Positions 1 to 7,712 of a stretch of 45,823 nucleotides of DNA are shown here, piece after piece. Where the stretch lies: NCBI RefSeq assembly GCF_927797785.1, contig NZ_CAKMLL010000069.1, forward strand, positions 1-45,823, given 5' to 3'. Origin of the DNA: Candidatus Nitrotoga sp. BS (GTDB taxonomy: Bacteria; Pseudomonadota; Gammaproteobacteria; Burkholderiales; Gallionellaceae). Below the pieces are notes generated by a model. That model saw nothing but the letters and a program-made list of their open reading frames with translations. It was not told the origin of the DNA and did not search any database. The position numbers and the translations under genes are program-made. Numbering within the stretch: position 1 is the stretch's first letter; each line of letters starts with the position of its first letter.

Positions 1-561
1 AAGTGCAGAATTAAAACAAAATTAAATCAATATGTTAAAATTGTTTCTTAAGAGAACTGACCCCGCGCTTTTGATTGGACGCGAGACGGTACCGAGATGC
101 TTCTGGGACAGTTTGACTGTCAGGGCGAAACGAGCAACACCACTTTCGCTTGATCCACATGGGTGACTGGTGCGATTCACGCAACCACACGATGAAGCAA
201 AGGGCGCGAAACCGTTTTGCAAAATAAAGGTGATGGCCAGAGCAGTAAATTTTTATCGCGGTTGTTTGCGAGTATTTTTTTGTGCTCTTGACTTAGGGGA
301 GGCTAATGGGTGACCCCGTGCTTTTGGTTTTAAATCGCAGATAGAAACATTAACGAATAGACGAGTAACGCCAAGAAAGGCAGGGCGACCACAAAAGAAG
401 ACAGACAGTGCCAATTAATACTACTCTGACCCCAAATGTTCGTCACCATATCAGATAGGCTTCTAGCACCCGCAGAGCCACCACTAAGTGCATGAAAGCG
501 TTTAACATCAGCTCTTAATTTAATCTCTGACGAGCTTAAATTATTATCCCTGTTTACCCAT
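1..561. other. Non-coding left edge with TGACCCC repeats
   Basis: I see no supportable gene here. The stretch holds three copies of a short motif TGACCCC (near 58, 311 and 427), two followed by a GCTTTTG-like tail. The same motif, on the other strand, flanks the miniature element at 1999-2195. Such GGGGTCA words are common around REP-associated transposases in Proteobacteria, so this looks like repeat debris. The only open frame (minus strand, 22-222) has no ribosome site and no recognisable protein. Confidence 0.4.
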
Positions 562-954
562 TCATTCGTTTAATTCGTTGCATTGTCCGCGAATTGAATA
601 AAAACCTTGGCTACTGTGTCGTTCAATTTCTGTATAACCTGAAGTACAATAATTGCTGATTGCTAATTCTTTTTCTAATGCTACTTCTAATTGAATATAA
701 AATTTACTGTTTTTATCTGTTCCTGTCCGGTCACTATTTTGATTTCGTTCTCCACGCCCACCACCCCTTCTACCTTCACGACTAGAAGATTTTTGCTCGT
801 TTCGTTCTTTAAACTCTTTAGAAATTGAAAATTCTTTAACGTTGTTTTGTGTAATATGAGTATTGAAGTAGTATTTATTATCATCTTTTTTGGCGTTTGA
901 TGAACACCCTAGCAATGAAAACAATAAAAGTGCTATTAAGTGATTTTTGTTCAT
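562..954 (-). CDS. Small Gly/Arg-rich lipoprotein, unknown function
   Basis: A 130-residue protein that I do not recognise. The start at 954 is chosen because it gives a clean lipoprotein signal peptide: basic start (MNKNH), hydrophobic stretch, then a lipobox LLGC with the acceptor cysteine near residue 17. An AAAGAGAT ribosome site precedes it. A longer frame upstream (to 1035) would bury the signal peptide. The mature part contains a low-complexity Gly/Arg/Ser stretch (about residues 58-75, SSSREGRRGGGRGERN) and two cysteines near the C terminus. It is predicted to be anchored to the outer or inner membrane. It is followed on the same strand by nothing identifiable. Gene reality is likely; function is unknown. 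Confidence 0.6.
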   Translation of the reverse strand: MNKNHLIALLLFSLLGCSSNAKKDDNKYYFNTHITQNNVKEFSISKEFKERNEQKSSSREGRRGGGRGERNQNSDRTGTDKNSKFYIQLEVALEKELAISNYCTSGYTEIERHSSQGFYSIRGQCNELNE

Positions 955-1077
955 TTGTGCATATCTCTTTATTGTAGAAGTCATAAAATGCTTATAAAGA
1001 TTTCTCATGTAGTGGTCAAGTAAAATTGGCCACAATTTTGTAGCTTAATTTGTATCTTCGCTCTGATTCATTTGGGC

Positions 1078-1830
1078 TTATTCCACCGTTAAATAGCGCC
1101 AGTGTTCTGCCCAAAGGTAAGATTGAGGTTCATAACTGTTCACCTCATTACGTTTTTTACGGAACGATTGCGCGGTTTCAAGCAACTTATTGCGTTCTGC
1201 CTTACTGTCTTGTTCATTGTCCGGAAACGAACTGGTAACCAGTTCACCTTTCTTACCAATTAAGCGCACCTCAAGCGGGTAATGACCACCTTTCCAAATT
1301 TCTTCTTTTTTGTTATTTCTGTCACTGTCAAAGTACGGCGGGTAAATTCTTCTTATCTGATCCAGACTAGCTTGCACAATACTAAGAGGAAGTTTTCCAG
1401 TTGATTTAAGCGAAATATGCAATAGGCCAATATGTGGGTCAAACCGGATTAGTTCACATTGCTTTACCTCGAATTCAATCGGATCACTGGGCATACCAAA
1501 ACCAGACAGACGAACATGAAGTTTCTTGATGTCGGTGCGCTGGAAGCGAGCCACCTTATTTTTGTCATACCAAAAACGCCGGACGAAGGGATGGAAATAG
1601 TTGTACGCCTGATAATCGTGGCTATCACGATAAAGATCTTCATCGCTGGGATTATCTTCATCGTTGGGATTATGTTTAACGGCGTTATTTTTTGAATCCC
1701 ATTGGGAATTTTCCAAGCGCTCTTCGAAATCTTTCAGCGAACCTGCACCGACATACTTTCCGTCTTGATTCACCAACCACAAACGGAACGGAATAATAAT
1801 GTGCGTCGTTAGGCTTGCTATAGTTCTCAT
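1078..1830 (-). CDS. Hypothetical protein, possibly truncated
   Basis: A 250-residue protein with no family I can name. I place the start at 1830 because AGGGG sits about 8 bases upstream; an earlier ATG at 1884 has no such site. The protein opens with a short hydrophobic beta-like segment (HIIIPFRLWLVNQDG), has an acidic Asn/Asp-rich loop (about residues 48-68), and ends with a basic helix and ...RYLTVE. There is no signal peptide or clear membrane segment. It could be the N-terminal half of a longer protein cut by rearrangement, since the stop falls in repeat-rich DNA, but no continuing frame is visible. Base composition is more AT-rich than the housekeeping genes, consistent with accessory DNA. 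Confidence 0.5.
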   Translation of the reverse strand: MRTIASLTTHIIIPFRLWLVNQDGKYVGAGSLKDFEERLENSQWDSKNNAVKHNPNDEDNPSDEDLYRDSHDYQAYNYFHPFVRRFWYDKNKVARFQRTDIKKLHVRLSGFGMPSDPIEFEVKQCELIRFDPHIGLLHISLKSTGKLPLSIVQASLDQIRRIYPPYFDSDRNNKKEEIWKGGHYPLEVRLIGKKGELVTSSFPDNEQDSKAERNKLLETAQSFRKKRNEVNSYEPQSYLWAEHWRYLTVE

Positions 1831-1998
1831 GCTGTCCCCTTGTCCACCCAAATTTACTCGAAGCGATTCCAACAAAATTGGCATACTACCCCAGATAACC
1901 GCCTATTTGTGCAACGTTACCAGTAAAAGGTTGCTGTGCAATCTGATTTTGTGAATGCGATAATCCATCGTGCATTCAAAACACACGGGGTCAGTTCC

Positions 1999-2195
1999 GA
2001 ATGGCACTTACTTAAGGATTGATACATAAATAAAACAGTAAGTTACGTAATTAAAGAACTGGACAAAAAACACTTGGTACAATTTAGAACTGAGTTATAC
2101 GGCAATAAATCGCTGGCTTCTTAGGTGATTTTCCGGTCATTATTATCTGCAAGTTACTCTTTTTTCAATGTACTTGGCTTAAGTAAGTGCCATTC
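1999..2195. mobile_element. 197-bp miniature element (MITE), 11-bp target duplication
   Basis: The element starts and ends with perfect 18-bp inverted repeats (GAATGGCACTTACTTAAG at 1999-2016 and its reverse complement at 2178-2195). It is flanked exactly by an 11-bp direct repeat GGGTCAGTTCC at 1988-1998 and 2196-2206. There is no coding capacity inside. This is the anatomy of a non-autonomous miniature transposon mobilised by a full-length IS elsewhere. IS4-type elements make target duplications of about this length, so that family is a reasonable but unproven parent. The AT-rich interior has no relationship to nearby genes. Confidence 0.85.
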
Positions 2196-2433
2196 GGGTC
2201 AGTTCCCACATTCCAACACTACCCCAGATGCAGATCGCCAACTCGCTCATGAAGGACTGCACTAACTTTCAGAATGATAAGAAACTGGCAGCATGGTCTC
2301 CACTCGTTGCCAGATGATCAGTCGGAGTTACCTATTTGCATTTACCTCCCCGTCACTTAACAGACTCCCAAAATTTGGGCCATTGGGTTAAGCTTACACA
2401 TCTAAATTAATTATCCAATACAAAACAGACACT

Positions 2434-4098
2434 ATGGCCCAATACGTTTTTACCATGAATCGCGTGGGTAAGGTCGTTCCGCCCAAACGCCAAATTCTCA
2501 AGAATATTTCCCTCAGTTTCTTCCCCGGTGCCAAAATCGGTCTACTTGGACTGAATGGCTCGGGCAAATCTACTGTGCTGAAGATCATGGCCGGGGTAGA
2601 CAAGGATTTCGAAGGCGAAGCTACTCCAATGCCGAACTTGAATATCGGCTATCTGCCACAAGAGCCGCAACTCAATCCGGAAGATACCGTGCGTGCAGCT
2701 GTTCAGGAAGGGTTGGGCGAAGTATTCAGTGCGCAAAAACAATTGGATGATGTGTATGCCGCTTATGCTGATCCCGATGCTGACTTTGATGCGTTGGCCA
2801 CCGAGCAGGCGCGACTCGAAGCCATCATCGCTGCCAGTGACGGCAACGCGGATCAACAAATGGAAATTGCTGCCGATGCGTTACGTTTGCCCGAGTGGGA
2901 TGCTGTTGTCAAGAATCTCTCGGGTGGTGAGAAGCGTCGTGTAGCGTTGTGCAAGTTACTCTTGTCCAAACCAGATATGCTGTTGCTGGATGAGCCGACC
3001 AACCATTTGGATGCTGAATCGGTAGAATGGCTTGAGCAATTTCTTTTGCGCTTTCCCGGCACCGTAGTTGCGGTGACGCATGACCGCTACTTCCTTGATA
3101 ATGCCGCTGAGTGGATTTTGGAGCTTGATCGTGGCCACGGCATTCCGTGGAAGGGAAATTATTCAAGTTGGTTGGAGCAGAAAGGAGAGAGGCTCAAGCA
3201 AGAAGAGTCCTCTGAGTCCGCACGCCAGAAGGCGCTGAGCAAGGAGCTGGAATGGGTGCGTCAGAATCCCAAGGGACGGCAGGCTAAATCAAAGTCGCGT
3301 ATTGCCCGCTTTGAAGAATTAAATTCGCAGGAATATCAAAAGCGCAATGAGACCCAGGAAATCTTTATTCCCGTGGCGGACAGGTTGGGTAATGAAGTTA
3401 TCGAGTTTGATAATGTTTCTAAAGCATATGGCGACCGACTGCTGATTGACAATCTCAGCCTCAAGATTCCGCCCGGCGCTATCGTTGGTATTATTGGGCC
3501 CAACGGCGCGGGTAAATCAACGCTGTTTCGCATGCTGACGGGAAAAGAAACGCCGGATTCAGGCGATATAAAAATCGGCTCAACAGTTAAAATTTCTCAT
3601 GTAGATCAATCGCGCGATGTGCTGGAGAACGATAAGACTGTGTTCGATGTAATTTCCGGCGGTAATGACATCCTAACCGTGGGTAAATTTGAGACGCCAT
3701 CGCGCGCCTACATCGGCCGCTTCAACTTCAAGGGTGGAGATCAGCAAAAGCTGGTCGGTAATCTTTCAGGTGGCGAACGGGGTCGTCTACACTTGGCGAA
3801 AACCCTTATCTCGGGAGGCAATGTCCTGTTGCTGGATGAACCTTCCAATGACCTCGACGTGGAAACCCTGCGTGCACTTGAAGACGCACTGCTGGAATTC
3901 GCCGGTTGCGTGCTGGTTATCTCGCATGATCGCTGGTTTTTGGATCGCATAGCGACTCATATTCTCGCCTTTGAAGGCGACTCGCAGGTCACATTTTTCG
4001 ATGGTAATTATCAGGAGTATGAAGCTGATAAAAGGAAGCGCTTGGGTGAGGAAGGTGCGAAGCCTAAGCGGATTCGCTATAAACCGATTAGTCGATAA
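2434..4098 (+). CDS. ettA: EttA, energy-dependent translational throttle (ABC-F ATPase)
   Basis: Soluble ABC-F protein that binds the ribosomal E site and gates the first elongation step according to the ADP/ATP ratio. At 554 residues it matches the usual length. Two ATPase domains are visible: Walker A GLNGSGKST (39-47), signature LSGGE (162-166) and Walker B LLLDEP (183-188) in the first; GPNGAGKST (355-363), LSGGE (444-448) and LLLDEP (465-470) in the second. The arm insertion (about 95-140) and the charged interdomain linker (about 245-310) that contacts P-site tRNA are both present. The ATG at 2434 gives the canonical N terminus MAQYVFTM; there is no strong Shine-Dalgarno before it. It stands alone, followed by repeats, so it is probably monocistronic. 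Confidence 0.95.
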   Translation: MAQYVFTMNRVGKVVPPKRQILKNISLSFFPGAKIGLLGLNGSGKSTVLKIMAGVDKDFEGEATPMPNLNIGYLPQEPQLNPEDTVRAAVQEGLGEVFSAQKQLDDVYAAYADPDADFDALATEQARLEAIIAASDGNADQQMEIAADALRLPEWDAVVKNLSGGEKRRVALCKLLLSKPDMLLLDEPTNHLDAESVEWLEQFLLRFPGTVVAVTHDRYFLDNAAEWILELDRGHGIPWKGNYSSWLEQKGERLKQEESSESARQKALSKELEWVRQNPKGRQAKSKSRIARFEELNSQEYQKRNETQEIFIPVADRLGNEVIEFDNVSKAYGDRLLIDNLSLKIPPGAIVGIIGPNGAGKSTLFRMLTGKETPDSGDIKIGSTVKISHVDQSRDVLENDKTVFDVISGGNDILTVGKFETPSRAYIGRFNFKGGDQQKLVGNLSGGERGRLHLAKTLISGGNVLLLDEPSNDLDVETLRALEDALLEFAGCVLVISHDRWFLDRIATHILAFEGDSQVTFFDGNYQEYEADKRKRLGEEGAKPKRIRYKPISR

Positions 4099-4133
4099 GT
4101 TTTGTTGGCTAATAGCCTGTCGGTCTTAAAGAG

Positions 4134-4387
4134 GAGCCTCTTGCAAAAGTAGTCGTAATTTTTATAACCAGCCTTGCATGCGCTAAAACGGTGTCATCGT
4201 CAACTTGTGGTCAAAATAGTCAAAAACTCACCAAAAGCCCATTTGACGCGATTGGGAGGATTTGTGATTTATTGCGCACTTTTAGCAACCGTTTACCCGG
4301 CTATAAAACTGCAACTTTCATCAAGTAACATCAAAAAATTGCTGATTTTTTAAGCATTTTTAGCAAAAATAGTTTTGCAAGAAGCTC
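4134..4387. mobile_element. 254-bp MITE-like element
   Basis: The ends are imperfect inverted repeats: GAGCCTCTTGCAAAA at the left (from 4134) and TTTTGCAAGAAGCTC at the right (to 4387), 14 of 15 positions complementary. The same 4-bp word AGAG lies on both sides (4130-4133 and 4388-4391), a possible target duplication. No open frame of note lies inside. The terminal motif resembles IS5-like elements, but I cannot assign the family. It sits directly downstream of ettA. Confidence 0.6.
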
Positions 4388-4543
4388 AGAGTTGTAGCTA
4401 AAATTTAGCTGAGCGCGGGGGGATTTTGCGAGCTTCCACCTTGCGGTGAAATGTCTGCTTACCCCCTTGGCAAATGTTGTAGGTGTGCTTGTTGAAGTAC
4501 CAGCAATGCTCTCTTTGGTAACATATTCAAACCGGACTCGACA

Positions 4544-4621
4544 CCTATTATTACCCCCTCAGTAGCTCATCACATGAGCCTGCAAGTAAAAATTGTACCC
4601 AGCTGAGGCATGTAACTAATC
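4544..4621. repeat. Solo end of the IS1595-type element found at 27955-29034
   Basis: About 80 bases, starting CCTATTATTACCCCC and ending CAGCTGAGGCATGTAACTAAT, match the right end of the decayed insertion sequence at 28937-29034. The match covers the terminal inverted repeat and the subterminal region. The second copy carries an extra 18-base internal duplication (CATGAGCCTGTAAGTAAA repeated). No partner left end or transposase is visible here, so this is a relic or a one-ended fragment. The surrounding DNA (4392-4543 and 4622-4789) shows no gene. Confidence 0.7.
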
Positions 4622-4789
4622 TAGTAAACTTAATCGTTATACGGACTCTAGCTCTTTCAGACGTTCTATTGAAAGCAGTCGCAACGAGTACTGGACAAAC
4701 TATTTGAAAGTCATTTTGAATACAGGCAGACCGTTAGCAAGTGACAATTTTATTAACGTAGGCAGAACAGATAATCGGACGAGGCTTAA

Positions 4790-4930
4790 GGGCAACTCTA
4801 AAAATCCAATTTTCGTCACAATACTGCGTTACTCGAAAAAAATTATCGCTTACATATCAACTATATGCCGCGCTCAAATTTTTTACTCGCGCCTTGTCTT
4901 GTCTAGAAAATTGAATTTTTAGAGGCACCC
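4790..4930. mobile_element. MITE family A, copy 1 (141 bp, TTAA duplication)
   Basis: Non-coding element with terminal inverted repeats of the form GGGCNNCTCTAAAAATYNAA. It is flanked by TTAA at both ends (4786-4789 and 4931-4934). Two more copies lie at 29244-29382 and about 42545-42723. The interior is shared almost word for word among copies: GCGTTACTCG, ATTATCGCTTACATAT, ATGCCGCGCTCAAATTTTTT and ACTCG. It is a non-autonomous element; the parent transposase is not in this window. Confidence 0.85.
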
Positions 4931-4974
4931 TTAAATTTACACCGGGTATCGCGCTGAATTAGAATGTATTCATC

Positions 4975-6309
4975 ATGGAATTTATGACTACAGCGCCCAG
5001 GCTCACCGCAGCCAATTCCGCGACTGTTCAAAGAAGACCCCTGCGATTTGGCGGTTTGGCAGCCTCACGGCCATCCTCCGGTACAGTAGACAACAAACAG
5101 ATGATGGGCGAATTGCGGTGCATGGCGGCCGGCCTGTCTGCACTTATCTACTGTTATAGCCTCAGGGGATTGCAGAAAATCCTGGAGTTAGAAAATGCGA
5201 CGCACATCCGGGGGTTCAATCCGTCCTGGCACGATCCGTTTTCACACGGCATATGGGACAACTCGAAAATTGCGCTGGGTTTTGTACTCGATGGCAGAGC
5301 GTGGCTGGTGTTTCGTGGATCGGACGACAGTCTGGACTGGGATGCCAATTTTCGTTTCTCAAAAACCAGGGATGACATTCATTTTGGGTTCTCGCGTTGT
5401 TGGGACGGCTTGTCGCATGTTGTCAGTCCCTGGCTTGATGAGATTGCGGGTGTAGTCCCCGCTCTGGTCGTCACCGGACATTCACTGGGTGGTGCCATTG
5501 GCGTGCTGGCGGCTCGTTCTATCTCTCAAAGAGGCGCGATCGGAATCGAAGCCGTTTTGACCTTTGGCGCACCGAAGGTGGGGTCAAAGCGATTTGTAGA
5601 ATATTACAACGCCCTGCCCGCCAACATTCAAGGGGAGCAAGGCACAGTTAGTCTGCGCGATGTCACCTGGCAAACGCGGATCAAGGATGACATCGTCCCA
5701 AAGGTGTGTCCGAACTGGATGGGGTTCAGACATTGCGGACAAGATGCGAGCGAGCTGAAAACAGGCTCCGACAAACCATTGCGGCACTTCAGTACACCCA
5801 ACTACATGCTCGGTCCTGCAACGAACCCAGGCGTGGTGGAAACACTGATCAATACCCTTTCAGGCTGGATTCCGTACCTGAAGGTGTTTTTCTACGGGGC
5901 CGAGAAAATTAAGCAAGGCGGACTCAGTCACCGAATGATCGGGTATCAGAATGCATTTGGCGGTGCATTGTCGTTTCGCGACGCTATTGCCCGGCACGAC
6001 GCCGTACTGGATGCCATTCAGGATCCACGGCCAAACGACCCTCCTCGCAGCACGCTACCGCTACCGTCGTTTATGACGTTTGCGCAACCCGTTCCGACGC
6101 GTGATGAATTCCCGAAGGAGAGAACAAAAGGATGGACGTTGCGGCTGACCGTAGTATGCATCTTGGCCTTAGCGATGCTGCTGGGGTTTTTTGTGGCGAT
6201 GCTTTGGTCGATAACATTTTTAACCCCGGAGATTCGACCCGTCGGTTACGGGCTGATTGTGCTACTGACCATTGGTTTTGTACAAAAACTGAGACAGGAT
6301 ATGCGCTAA
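4975..6309 (+). CDS. Class 3 (fungal-type) lipase with C-terminal membrane anchor
   Basis: An alpha/beta-hydrolase of the lipase class 3 family, predicted to hydrolyse acylglycerols or phospholipids. The nucleophile elbow GHSLGG places the catalytic serine at residue 170. The upstream FRGSDD (about 114-119) fits the oxyanion-loop region, IKDDIVPK (236-243) supplies the aspartate, and LSHRMIGY supplies the histidine at about 319. Unusually, the C terminus carries two predicted membrane helices (about 388-411 and 422-438) after a Pro-rich linker, so the enzyme is probably membrane tethered. No N-terminal signal peptide is obvious. The start could be 4975 or the ATG three codons later; neither has a good ribosome site. 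It is a single gene between repeats and sodB. Confidence 0.85.
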   Translation: MEFMTTAPRLTAANSATVQRRPLRFGGLAASRPSSGTVDNKQMMGELRCMAAGLSALIYCYSLRGLQKILELENATHIRGFNPSWHDPFSHGIWDNSKIALGFVLDGRAWLVFRGSDDSLDWDANFRFSKTRDDIHFGFSRCWDGLSHVVSPWLDEIAGVVPALVVTGHSLGGAIGVLAARSISQRGAIGIEAVLTFGAPKVGSKRFVEYYNALPANIQGEQGTVSLRDVTWQTRIKDDIVPKVCPNWMGFRHCGQDASELKTGSDKPLRHFSTPNYMLGPATNPGVVETLINTLSGWIPYLKVFFYGAEKIKQGGLSHRMIGYQNAFGGALSFRDAIARHDAVLDAIQDPRPNDPPRSTLPLPSFMTFAQPVPTRDEFPKERTKGWTLRLTVVCILALAMLLGFFVAMLWSITFLTPEIRPVGYGLIVLLTIGFVQKLRQDMR

Positions 6310-6584
6310 ATCAGTAAGCGTTCTGGGGACACGATACTTAGTTTAGGTATCATTACATGAAGAGGTCGAAGCCGAATGCCACCAGCAAAAACGTGATTCA
6401 AGGCTATAGACCGTTTTTAAGCAGCCCCGTCTTTAAGAATCAGTTTTTGAGTCTCTATGTCTGGCAGGCTGTTAGAATGGGAGAAAACCAACTAGCCTTT
6501 ATCTTGATGTCGATTTTCAAGCCCTAAGGGTTGTTATTCGGCTGTAATTTTGAACCACTTGAAACTTAAATTGAGGAGAACCAG

Positions 6585-7163
6585 ATGGAACATACTTTAC
6601 CTGCACTACCTTACGCGATGGACGCACTAGCACCGCATATTTCCAAGGAAACGCTGGAGTATCACTATGGTAAACATCACCAAACCTATGTGACAAATCT
6701 CAACAACTTGATTAAAGGCACTGAATTTGAGAACGCCACACTGGAAGAGATAGTTAAAAAAGCTAGTGGTGGAATTTTCAACAATGCCGCCCAAGTTTGG
6801 AACCATACTTTTTACTGGAATGGCATGAAGCCTAACGGTGGCGGTGAGCCGGCTGGAGCGTTGGCGGACGGTATCAACAAAAAATGGGGCAGTTTCGAAG
6901 ATTTTAAAAAAGCATTTTCTGCTTCTTGCCTGGGTAACTTTGGCTCTGGCTGGACATGGCTGGTGAAGAAGGCCGATGGCTCGCTGGACATCGTTAACAC
7001 CAGTAATGCCGCTACACCTTTGTCCGGTGCTGACAAGCCATTATTGACTTGTGACGTGTGGGAACACGCCTACTATATTGATTATCGCAACGCCCGCGTC
7101 AAGTATGTTGAAAGCTTCTGGGGCTTGGTTAACTGGGATTTTGTAGCGAAGAACCACGCTTAA
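6585..7163 (+). CDS. sodB: Iron superoxide dismutase SodB
   Basis: Cytoplasmic Fe-SOD that dismutates superoxide to hydrogen peroxide and oxygen. The 192 residues align along their whole length with the enterobacterial SodB. Metal ligands are His27 ([11 protein letters not shown] region), His74 (VWNHTFYW), Asp157 and His161 ([13 protein letters not shown]). The segment [10 protein letters not shown] and the Fe-type WNG near residue 80 favour iron over manganese. GAGGAG lies 8 bases before the ATG. It is monocistronic, closed by the strong terminator at 7181-7211. The 275 bases before it show no gene; they include a GGGGACACGATACT word of the kind left behind upstream of REP-associated transposases. 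Confidence 0.97.
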   Translation: MEHTLPALPYAMDALAPHISKETLEYHYGKHHQTYVTNLNNLIKGTEFENATLEEIVKKASGGIFNNAAQVWNHTFYWNGMKPNGGGEPAGALADGINKKWGSFEDFKKAFSASCLGNFGSGWTWLVKKADGSLDIVNTSNAATPLSGADKPLLTCDVWEHAYYIDYRNARVKYVESFWGLVNWDFVAKNHA

Positions 7164-7180
7164 TTTCTAAAGCTTGAACG

Positions 7181-7211
7181 AAAAAAATCCCGGGACTCGC
7201 CGGGATTTTTT
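7181..7211. terminator. Bidirectional rho-independent terminator
   Basis: An 8-bp perfect stem (AATCCCGG/CCGGGATT, loop GACTCG) is extended by an A-run on the left and a T-run on the right. It can terminate sodB on the plus strand and the converging DUF192 gene on the minus strand. Confidence 0.9.
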
Positions 7212-7223
7212 AATTCAGAGAGG

Positions 7224-7655
7224 TTATTGGCCTACGGGAGCCTGCCTTAATCCTTGAACTCTTATTCCTTGCTTGATGCCATTTCGGGCAAACCAGCCGC
7301 TATTCATTTCCAGCGCATACAATGCATCACCTTGAGCGTGGTGTGGATCTAAGGTGTTAGGCTGCATTTTTTCAATGTTGAGAATAGAGCCATCTGCAGC
7401 GATGAAAGCAATACTTAAAGGCAGTAACGTGTTCTTCATCCAGAAGCCATGTCTGTCAGCCTTTTTAAAGATAAATAACATTCCACAATTAGGGCACAGA
7501 AAACTGCGCTGCATAAGTCCCTGGTTACGGCTTTGCGGGGTGTTGGCTGTTTCAGCAAAAATATTGTTTTTACCAATCTTCAGTGAAATTTTTTCACCCC
7601 AGGCTGGTTGCAAGGCAAAAAAGAATAACGCCGATAGCGCGAAAAAAAATCTCAT
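7224..7655 (-). CDS. Exported DUF192 family protein
   Basis: A 143-residue protein of the DUF192 family (small, all-beta, function unknown). A cleavable signal peptide is clear: MRFFFALSALFFFALQPAWG, then the mature chain. The family core is visible in TPQSRNQGLMQRSFL, then GMLFIFKKADRHGFWMKNTLLPLSIAFI, and in ALEMNSGWFARNGIKQG. A CxxC pair (FLCPNCGM) sits at the loop where most relatives have LP.. residues; it could bind metal or form a disulfide in the periplasm. The gene converges on sodB and shares its terminator. Family membership is firm; the role is not known. Confidence 0.88.
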   Translation of the reverse strand: MRFFFALSALFFFALQPAWGEKISLKIGKNNIFAETANTPQSRNQGLMQRSFLCPNCGMLFIFKKADRHGFWMKNTLLPLSIAFIAADGSILNIEKMQPNTLDPHHAQGDALYALEMNSGWFARNGIKQGIRVQGLRQAPVGQ

Positions 7656-7712
7656 ATTGGTACCGTAAATTTATATGACTGGTTTAACTGACATCAAGCC
7701 TGGTTTGGTATC

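Noticed and set aside
6357-6527. Short plus-strand frame (56 codons, MKRSKPNATSKN...) before sodB
   Set aside because: No ribosome site, low plausibility of the protein, and it sits in debris following a GGGGACACGATACT word.
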